Positions 1-4,631 of a DNA stretch of 6,210 nucleotides are shown here, in pieces. The notes below the pieces were generated by a model. It made no database searches. It was not told where the DNA came from and saw only the letters and a program-made list of their open reading frames with translations. The stretch covers positions 9,566 to 15,775 of the forward strand of contig PLWR01000622.1 of the NCBI GenBank assembly GCA_003165615.1. Direction: 5' to 3'. Within the stretch, counting starts at the first letter, position 1, and the number at the start of each line of letters is the position of its first letter. Source of the DNA: Acidobacteriota bacterium (GTDB lineage: Bacteria > Acidobacteriota > Terriglobia > UBA7540). A program made the position numbers and the translations under genes.

Positions 1-2
1 GA

Positions 3-806
3 ATTTACGACATGAAATCCGGCATAGTGTGCGGCCTCTGGGCCGTGCAGGCCCTCGCTGCTTTGAAGATAACCCCTGCTTGCCCCATAAGATTCTTCCT
101 GAACGCGGATGAAGAGGTGTCAAGCATCGCGTTTCGCGGCGAGCTGTTGGCGGAGGCTCGCCGCGCCCGCGCCGTCTTGGTGCTGGAGCCGGCCGCGGCG
201 CAGGGAGCCCTCAAAACCGCCCGCAAAGGAGTCGGCGAGTTTCATGTCACCGTGCGCGGCCGGTCGGCTCACGCGGGAGTCAACCCCTCGGCAGGCGTCA
301 ACGCGATTTCCGAGTTGGCCCGGCAGATTCTGCGCATTGAAAAGCTGGCACGCCCCAGGCGGGGCCTGACCATTAATGTGGATGTTATCCAGGGCGGAAC
401 ACGCACCAACGTTATCCCGGAGCTTGCCATGGCGCGCGTTGACGTGCGCGTGCCCACGGCGCTTGATCGCGAGAAGATTGAGCAGAGAATGCGCGCTTTG
501 TCACCCATCAACCCCGAGGCCAAACTGGAAATAACCGGCGGCATCAATCGTCCACCCCTGGAACGGAAGATGGCAAGCGGGCTCTTCCGCAAGGCGCGTG
601 AATTGGGCCGCCAAATGGGCCTGGAACTTCAGGAAGCCGCCACCGGAGGAGGCTCCGACGGCAACTTTACCGCAGCGTTGGGAATCCCCACGCTCGACGG
701 CCTGGGCGGAACCGGTGACGGAGCCCACTCCCGCCACGAGCACGTCATCGTTCGCGAACTGCCCCAGCGCGCCGCTTTGTTGGCGGCGTTAATGGCATCG
801 GTCTAA
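3..806 (+). CDS. M20 family zinc peptidase, glutamate carboxypeptidase-like (5'-truncated)
   Basis: C-terminal part of an M20 metallopeptidase related to Pseudomonas carboxypeptidase G2, a family that removes C-terminal glutamate or similar residues using two zinc ions. The frame is open to the window edge and begins IYDMKSG. This is the internal D-M-K-x-G motif whose Asp bridges the metals, so the ATG at 12 is not the true start and roughly a third of the protein is missing. Numbering from that Met, E34-E35 in NADEEV are the catalytic base and a zinc ligand, E59 in LEP is a second ligand, and H239 in DGAHS is the last one. The inserted dimerisation domain spans about 72-180, with SAHAG (H87), GGTRTNVIP and DVRVP. 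All expected active-site residues in the visible part are intact. One small deviation is EEVSS where relatives often have EEIGS. The gene ends at a hairpin and is convergent with the next gene. Family assignment is firm; substrate is inferred. Confidence 0.9.
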   Translation: MYDMKSGIVCGLWAVQALAALKITPACPIRFFLNADEEVSSIAFRGELLAEARRARAVLVLEPAAAQGALKTARKGVGEFHVTVRGRSAHAGVNPSAGVNAISELARQILRIEKLARPRRGLTINVDVIQGGTRTNVIPELAMARVDVRVPTALDREKIEQRMRALSPINPEAKLEITGGINRPPLERKMASGLFRKARELGRQMGLELQEAATGGGSDGNFTAALGIPTLDGLGGTGDGAHSRHEHVIVRELPQRAALLAALMASV

Positions 807-811
807 AAGGG

Positions 812-851
812 AGCCCGATTCTGCGTTCGGCGAGAAATTCGGGCTATTTTT
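812..851. terminator. Rho-independent terminator, probably bidirectional
   Basis: AGCCCGA (812-818) is perfectly complementary to TCGGGCT (839-845), and further imperfect pairs extend toward a loop near 826-829. On the + strand the stem is followed by ATTTTTCC, so it serves the peptidase gene. On the - strand the same stem is followed by CCCTTTTA, a weaker T-run that would serve the receiver gene. The right arm overlaps the last two bases of the receiver stop codon. A shared hairpin between convergent genes is a common arrangement. Efficiency on the - strand is less certain. Confidence 0.7.
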
Positions 852-1239
852 CCACCATATCGCGGATCTTGGTGATAAGGACGTTGGGATCGTAGATAGG
901 TTTTTCGAGGTAGGCATTGGCTCCGGAGGCGGCGAGCAAACGTTGGCGATCGCCCTCCATGGCGTGGGCGGTGGCAAGCAAAATGGGCAGTGACTTGCCC
1001 TCCGGGACCTGGCGGATCAGTTGCGCTAGTTCCAAGCCATCCACCGGGCGTCCCTGATAACGGCAATTGCGCAGCGACACGTCCAGAACCATGGCGTCAA
1101 AGCTGGAGGCTGCGACCTGCGCCAGGATGGCTTCCACGTCTTCGGTAAAGGTGACCTGGAAACCGCCCGCCCGCTCCAGCGCCAGGCGATAAAACTTGGC
1201 TACCAGGGGATTATCTTCCACCACGAGAATGCGAAGCAT
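844..1239 (-). CDS. Stand-alone receiver-domain response regulator (CheY-like)
   Basis: A 131-residue protein that is one complete receiver domain with no output domain. Visible residues are the acidic pair E8-D9 in VVEDN, phosphoacceptor D53 in AMVLDVSL, switch residue T90 in LLATAHA, aromatic Y110 and invariant K113 in YLEKP. It should be a cytoplasmic phosphorylatable protein acting by protein-protein contact or as a phosphorelay intermediate. The loop between D53 and the helix starting near G68 is unusually long: D53 to T90 is 37 residues, against 30 in CheY. The ATG has only a weak GAAGG 13 bases upstream, so translation may depend on the gene before it. It lies 21 bases after the globin-coupled kinase on the same strand, so the two are probably co-transcribed and functional partners. 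The domain assignment is secure; the target is unknown. Confidence 0.93.
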   Translation of the reverse strand: MLRILVVEDNPLVAKFYRLALERAGGFQVTFTEDVEAILAQVAASSFDAMVLDVSLRNCRYQGRPVDGLELAQLIRQVPEGKSLPILLATAHAMEGDRQRLLAASGANAYLEKPIYDPNVLITKIRDMVEK

Positions 1240-1250
1240 AATAAGTCCAG

Positions 1251-1271
1251 TGCCTTCTGCCTACTGCCGAC
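1251..1271. repeat. Three tandem 7-bp units (TGCCTTC, TGCCTAC, TGCCGAC)
   Basis: Three consecutive heptamers, each starting TGCC, occupy 1251-1257, 1258-1264 and 1265-1271, with a degenerate fourth (TGTCATT) after them. The array lies across the end of the hybrid kinase, whose stop codon falls in the second unit, and the leader of the receiver gene. Short arrays like this can arise by slippage or belong to dispersed intergenic repeats. Three imperfect units are few, so chance is not excluded. Confidence 0.5.
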
Positions 1272-2949
1272 TGTCATTCCCAGCCGACCGCTTTGACCCG
1301 CTCAGGATTTCTTCCAGCCGTTTCAGGAATTTCTCGCCGTCCAGAGGTTTTTGCCAAATCTCTGGTGTGATCTGGAGAAGTGCAAGCCGTTCACGAACTT
1401 CCGAGGGCTCATAGCCGGTAACCATAAAGCAATAGATCTCCCGAATCAGCGCGCCCGTTTGGAGTTGGGCCACCAAATCGGCGCCGTCTCCCAATTCCGC
1501 CCCGGGCCGCTGGGGCAGGGCCAAATCCACAACCACGACCTGGGGGCGAAAGCGGCGCGCGGCATCCACCGCATCGTCGGCGGTCGCCGCCGTTAAAACA
1601 TAGTAGCCGTGCTTGGTCAGCAGAGTCTTGAAGTAGTGGCGGAATTCCGGATCGTTATCAACCACCAGAACTCTTACGCCGCCCTCCTCCCCTGCTGCCA
1701 CCAGAGCTTCTTTGCCCTTCACGTGCACAGCGTCTTCCTGATCCCGCTGCACGGGCAGGGAAAACGTCACGGTGGTCCCGCAACCCACGCCCGCGCTCCA
1801 GACTTTAATTCGCCCGCCCATCATTTCCACCAGGCTGCGGCAGATCGACAGACCCAGGCCGCTGCCGCCCTGCTGGCGGGTGAAGGAGCCATCCAACTGT
1901 TGGAACTTTTCAAACAAGTGCGGCTGGTTTGCCGGAGCAATACCGATGCCCGTATCCTGAATCTCCAACTCCACAAAACCTCGCTCCGGGAAAGACCGTG
2001 CGCGCAGGGTGAACCACCCTTTGTCGGTAAATTTCACCGAGTTACTCAGCACGTTGATCAGAACCTGTTTGGCGCGCGCCGGGTCCGCCATCACCGCAGG
2101 CAGCGTCAGCGCCTCCGTCTCATCGATAAGGGTCAGGTGTTTGGCCGTCGCCTGGACACTCACCACGGCCTTGGCTTCCTGGATGACGGACTTCAAGTCA
2201 ACCGAGTCCCGAGTCAGGCGCAGCTTCCCTGCCTCAATCTTGGCCACGTCCAGCAGATCGTTGACAATGGTCAGCAGGTGTTCGGCGCTGGAATAGACGT
2301 CGCGAAGCAGTTCGCGTTCCTCCTCGCGGCTGTCGCACCGGCCATCGAGAATCAGGCGTGAGAATCCCAGAACGGAATTGAGCGGAGTGCGCAACTCGTG
2401 CGAGGTGGTGGCCAGGAACTCCGTTTTGACGTGGCTCAGTTCCGCGAGTTCCAGGTTGGCACGCTCCAGCCGGCGGTTCAATTCACGCAGGTGGCGAATA
2501 CTCTCCTGGAAATACGACTCGCACATCATGTTCAAGTCGATGTTCAGAATTTTGTCCAGAGCCAGCCGGGTAATTTCCAGTTGCCTGGAATCGGAGGGGA
2601 AGACTTCACCAAGGCTCTCCTGAAGGTGGGTACGCACCACGCCCATGGCGCTGATCATGTAGCGCTGGGGCAGCCCGATCAGCACATGGCGGACGCCGAT
2701 TTTGTAGCGCTCGGCGGCGTAATCCTCATCAAACGGCCCGCGGAATAAGCGCTTCGCATAAACTTGCAGTGTACGCTTCAAGCGGTCAATCTGTTCGTGT
2801 CCCCCGGTAAAGACCTTGCCCGCTTCGGGATGCTGGGTAATCTGGTCGTAAAATCGCTCCGACATGGCTTCCAGGTAGGAGTCCATGCGCTCGCCGACAT
2901 CTTGGAGCAACCGAGCATCCTCGTCGCTAAAGCCGACGTACCGCTTCAC
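1261..2949 (-). CDS. Globin-coupled hybrid histidine kinase (protoglobin-HisKA-HATPase-REC)
   Basis: A 562-residue soluble hybrid sensor kinase with no membrane segment. Residues about 1-145 form a globin-coupled sensor domain: it opens KRYVGFSDEDARLL, has RFYDQITQHPE, and carries the family motif IGVRHVLIGLPQRY, with H88 the expected proximal heme ligand. A charged helical linker (150-178) leads to HisKA with H184 in TTSHELRTPLN. The ATP domain follows with N299/N303 (N box), DTGIGI (332-337), LFEKF (345-349) and GGSGLGLS (361-368). A C-terminal receiver spans about 425-549, with D431, phosphoacceptor D475, T511 and K534. All key residues are present, so it should sense a heme ligand such as O2 and autophosphorylate. 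The start is GTG: the frame is open upstream to 3003 but contains no other start codon, and GAGGAA abuts the GTG, which is poor spacing. The extreme C-terminus is encoded in tandem heptamers. It heads the operon with the stand-alone receiver gene. Confidence 0.95.
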   Translation of the reverse strand: MKRYVGFSDEDARLLQDVGERMDSYLEAMSERFYDQITQHPEAGKVFTGGHEQIDRLKRTLQVYAKRLFRGPFDEDYAAERYKIGVRHVLIGLPQRYMISAMGVVRTHLQESLGEVFPSDSRQLEITRLALDKILNIDLNMMCESYFQESIRHLRELNRRLERANLELAELSHVKTEFLATTSHELRTPLNSVLGFSRLILDGRCDSREEERELLRDVYSSAEHLLTIVNDLLDVAKIEAGKLRLTRDSVDLKSVIQEAKAVVSVQATAKHLTLIDETEALTLPAVMADPARAKQVLINVLSNSVKFTDKGWFTLRARSFPERGFVELEIQDTGIGIAPANQPHLFEKFQQLDGSFTRQQGGSGLGLSICRSLVEMMGGRIKVWSAGVGCGTTVTFSLPVQRDQEDAVHVKGKEALVAAGEEGGVRVLVVDNDPEFRHYFKTLLTKHGYYVLTAATADDAVDAARRFRPQVVVVDLALPQRPGAELGDGADLVAQLQTGALIREIYCFMVTGYEPSEVRERLALLQITPEIWQKPLDGEKFLKRLEEILSGSKRSAGNDSRQ

Positions 2950-2995
2950 TTCCTCGAAGAAGGTTTCGGGCTTTCTGGTCGCCCTGTCAGCCTTG

Positions 2996-3004
2996 TGGTA
3001 AAAT
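2996..3004 (+). promoter_or_regulatory. Candidate extended -10 promoter (TGGTAAAAT) for the membrane kinase
   Basis: TAAAAT (2999-3004) differs from the -10 consensus TATAAT at one position and is preceded by TG one base upstream, giving the extended -10 form that can work without a good -35. Transcription would start near 3011 and leave a leader of about 30 bases before the TTG start. No good -35 is present. This is a reading by eye only. Confidence 0.35.
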
Positions 3005-3008
3005 TAAG

Positions 3009-3024
3009 CACTGAGTGTCACTGA
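3009..3024. promoter_or_regulatory. Direct repeat CACTGA-N4-CACTGA, possible regulator site
   Basis: CACTGA occurs at 3009-3014 and 3019-3024, a start-to-start period of 10 bp, so both copies face the same side of the helix. The first copy also forms a small dyad, CACT-G-AGTG (3009-3017). The site lies immediately downstream of the candidate -10, around the predicted transcription start, where a bound regulator could repress. Six-base repeats can occur by chance. Confidence 0.25.
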
Positions 3025-3042
3025 AAGGGAAATATCATACCA

Positions 3043-4161
3043 TTGGACTGGGCACCCCTAAAACGACTTTTGCGGTTTCCGCCCACCTTTCGCCAGAACC
3101 TGGCGGTTCTAGTCATCTCCCTGGCTGGAATCATTCTATTGACGGGCGTGGAAGCCTATCGTCATGGCCTGACCTTTACGTTGGGGTTGGCAGTGGCGCT
3201 GCTGGCCGCACTTTCCGCCGCCACGGGGATGCTGATTTACCAGGAGCGCCAGTCTTGGGCAATTCTGCGTGACTTGCGCGGCGCCATCAGCAAGATCGCC
3301 CCCACCTATCCCGCTCTGGTTCAGATCGCCCCCCCTCCCAACAGTACTTCGGCGCTGGAAACAGAAATTCGCTCGCTCACCAGGAACTGGCGCGAGTTCT
3401 GCGATCACTGCCAGCGCGTCCACGACACCGAAATGGTGCAGGCGGAGCATTTGGCGACCATGGGGGAGTTGGCCGCCGGCGTAGCGCATGAAATACGCAA
3501 CCCGCTGGCGGGCATCGCCGGCGCTATCGAGATTATCAGCAAGGATTTTCCCCAAGAGCACCCCGACCGCGAAATCCTGGATGACCTCCGGCAGGAGGTG
3601 CGGCGCATCGAGAAAGTATTGAACGATCTGCTGAATTACGCGCGCCCCAAGGCCCCGCAATTCGGCATGGCGGATTTGAAGGACACCGTGGCGCGCACCT
3701 TGCAGTTTGCCCGCCAGCAGATCGGCAGCAAGAACGTGGAGTTTTCCATTCAAATCCCGTCGCCCCTCCCGCGATTCCGCATGGATCCCGAACAATTGCA
3801 CCAGGTTTTGCTGAATTTGGTGCTTAATGGTATCCAAGCGCTGGGCCAGGAAGGTAAAATAACCATTCAGGCCCGCGTGCAGGCAGGGGCAGGCGCGCCG
3901 AATCGGCCTAATTACATCGAAATCTCTGTCAGTGATACGGGCGGGGGAATTTCGCGTGAGCAGCTCGAGAGGATTTTCCGGCCTTTCTATACCACCAAGC
4001 GGGGCGGTACGGGGTTGGGGCTTTCACTCTGCCGGCGCATCATCAGCCAGCACGGCGGGACGCTGACGGCGGAAAGCGAAATCAATAAAGGGAGCCGCTT
4101 TATCATTCGCCTCCCCATGCGCGAGGCGGTCGAAGAAGTGGCGCTGGGGACTAGGGACTAG
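3043..4161 (+). CDS. Membrane-bound NtrB-type sensor histidine kinase
   Basis: A 372-residue kinase of the NtrB/AtoS/ZraS type. Two hydrophobic segments (about 19-36 and 43-66) are separated by only about six residues, so it is membrane-anchored but has essentially no extracytoplasmic sensor. The signal is probably read by the membrane region or by the linker at 67-135. HisKA holds H149 in AGVAHEIRNPL. The ATPase domain has N258/N262 (N box), SDTGGG (D298), FRPFYTTK (312-319) and GGTGLGL (321-327). The start is taken as TTG at 3043: an in-frame stop lies at 3022-3024, no ATG or GTG precedes the first membrane segment, and AAAGGGA lies 12 bases upstream. The last residues after the kinase fold, ending ALGTRD, and the TAG stop are encoded by a G-rich repeat, so the native C-terminus may have been altered. 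Its expected partner is the NtrC-type regulator downstream, from which it is separated by the four-helix-bundle gene. Confidence 0.92.
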   Translation: MDWAPLKRLLRFPPTFRQNLAVLVISLAGIILLTGVEAYRHGLTFTLGLAVALLAALSAATGMLIYQERQSWAILRDLRGAISKIAPTYPALVQIAPPPNSTSALETEIRSLTRNWREFCDHCQRVHDTEMVQAEHLATMGELAAGVAHEIRNPLAGIAGAIEIISKDFPQEHPDREILDDLRQEVRRIEKVLNDLLNYARPKAPQFGMADLKDTVARTLQFARQQIGSKNVEFSIQIPSPLPRFRMDPEQLHQVLLNLVLNGIQALGQEGKITIQARVQAGAGAPNRPNYIEISVSDTGGGISREQLERIFRPFYTTKRGGTGLGLSLCRRIISQHGGTLTAESEINKGSRFIIRLPMREAVEEVALGTRD

Positions 4162-4191
4162 GGGCCGGGGACCAGGGGCTGGGGGCTGGGG
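4146..4191 (+). repeat. G-rich repeat tract, left flank of the four-helix-bundle gene
   Basis: Seven runs of 3-5 G (4146, 4154, 4161, 4167, 4175, 4181 and 4188) are joined by 2-4 base spacers, as degenerate units of the GGGGACTA and GGGGGCT kind. It encodes the end and stop codon of the upstream kinase, then runs to 11 bases before the next ATG. It is related in inverted orientation to the tract at 4591-4624: CTGGGGGCT (4179-4187) is the exact complement of AGCCCCCAG (4615-4623). The run pattern satisfies the usual G-quadruplex pattern on the coding strand. Confidence 0.8.
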
Positions 4192-4202
4192 ATAAAATCA
4201 CG

Positions 4203-4568
4203 ATGGCAGCGATCAAGTCTTACCGGGACCTGGAAGTCTGGCAGAAAGCTATGAGACTTGCCGAGATCTGCTATGAAGCGACCGAGGAATTTCCCAAACG
4301 AGAAATCTACGGATTGGCAAGTCAGCTTAGGCGGCCCGTGGTTTCTATCCCCTCGAATATTGCCGAGGGGAACAGTCGAAGTAGCCGCCCTGCTTACCTG
4401 AATCATCTTTCGATTGCGCTCGGCTCACAATCCGAGGTGGAGACTCAGGTTGAGCTCGCATCCAGACTCAAAATGATTCCGATTGTAGATGCACAGGAGA
4501 TATTAGAATTAGCAGGGCAGCGGGGACGGATGCTTCACGCCCTTATCGCAGCGCTGGAACGAAAATAG
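4203..4568 (+). CDS. Four-helix-bundle protein, S23P / 23S rRNA intervening-sequence protein family
   Basis: A 121-residue protein, the usual length for this family of small helical bundle proteins. Signature segments in order are SYRDLEVWQKAMRLA (6-20), the helix before YGLASQLRR (36-44), SIPSNIAEGNSR (48-59) and LSIALGSQSEVETQVELA (69-86). The NIAEG turn and the AxGSxxE stretch are the most typical parts. It should be a soluble cytoplasmic protein. Relatives are found in 23S rRNA intervening sequences, and the Avd accessory protein of diversity-generating retroelements has a related fold. The biochemical role of most members is unknown, though nucleic acid binding is suspected. The ATG lies 11 bases after a G-rich tract and has no convincing Shine-Dalgarno. 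GC is lower than in the neighbours, and the frame is intact with no sign of decay. The family call is confident; no signalling role can be claimed from its position. Confidence 0.92.
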   Translation: MAAIKSYRDLEVWQKAMRLAEICYEATEEFPKREIYGLASQLRRPVVSIPSNIAEGNSRSSRPAYLNHLSIALGSQSEVETQVELASRLKMIPIVDAQEILELAGQRGRMLHALIAALERK

Positions 4569-4590
4569 TTCCATCTGAGAGCTGGATTTT

Positions 4591-4624
4591 TCCAGTCCCC
4601 AGTCCCCAATACCTAGCCCCCAGG
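4591..4624 (-). repeat. G-rich repeat tract (C-rich on + strand), right flank
   Basis: C-runs at 4597-4600, 4604-4607 and 4617-4621. Read on the - strand the tract gives CTGGGGGCTAGG, TATT, then GGGGACTGGGGACTGG, the same unit types as the left tract but in opposite orientation. A 5-bp hairpin, CTGGA-TTTT-TCCAG (4582-4595), sits at its inner edge. The outer end, CCAGG at 4620-4624, supplies the AGG seven bases before the ATG of the downstream regulator. It has only three long runs, so G-quadruplex potential is weaker than on the left. Confidence 0.75.
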
Positions 4625-4631
4625 TTTATCT

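Larger units (their letters stand above)
2950..3042. promoter_or_regulatory. Divergent intergenic region between the two kinase genes
   Basis: This 93-bp gap separates the GTG start of the globin-coupled kinase (- strand) from the TTG start of the membrane kinase (+ strand), so promoters for both modules should lie here. The centre (about 2996-3010) is locally AT-rich against GC-rich surroundings. Candidate elements are listed separately. No convincing -35/-10 pair is visible for the - strand, and no sigma-54 GG-N10-GC element was seen in either direction. Confidence 0.6.
4146..4624. mobile_element. Putative small mobile cassette: four-helix-bundle gene with inverted G-rich ends
   Basis: A roughly 480-bp unit consisting of one S23P-family gene bracketed by G-rich tracts in inverted orientation. 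Three observations support insertion. It splits a kinase/regulator pair that is usually adjacent. The gene has about 52% GC by hand count, against 53, 60 and 67% in three sampled rows of the gene after it. The left tract forms the last codons of the kinase. Known relatives of this protein are encoded inside 23S rRNA intervening sequences with base-paired ends, which suggests an analogy. No transposase and no obvious target-site duplication were seen, so mobility is an inference. Confidence 0.4.

Noticed and set aside
12..14. ATG at 12 as the start of the peptidase gene
   Set aside because: It is the Met of the internal metal-bridging D-M-K-x-G motif, and the frame is open to the window edge upstream.
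1609..2361. 250-codon open frame on the + strand opposite the globin-coupled kinase
   Set aside because: It is antisense to clearly coding kinase and receiver sequence, has a His/Gln-rich composition typical of a shadow frame, and has no recognisable domain.
2950..3042. Sigma-54 promoter for the divergent kinases
   Set aside because: No GG-N10-GC element with a TTGC-type -12 was found on either strand.
3136..3837. 233-codon open frame on the - strand opposite the membrane kinase
   Set aside because: It overlaps the membrane segments and HisKA region of a well-supported gene on the other strand, and its product has no family features.
4146..4191. CRISPR or telomere-like array
   Set aside because: The units are 6-8 bases and degenerate, with no spacers; the resemblance to telomeric G-repeats is only compositional.
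4203..4568. Avd accessory protein of a diversity-generating retroelement
   Set aside because: The fold is related, but there is no reverse transcriptase gene and no template/variable repeat pair in the window, and the motifs fit ordinary S23P proteins better.
4582..4595. Hairpin CTGGA-TTTT-TCCAG as a terminator after the four-helix-bundle gene
   Set aside because: The stem is only 5 bp and is followed by TCCCC instead of a T-run.
4146..4624. 23S rRNA intervening sequence
   Set aside because: The encoded protein belongs to that family, but no rRNA sequence flanks it; the neighbours are protein-coding kinase and regulator genes.
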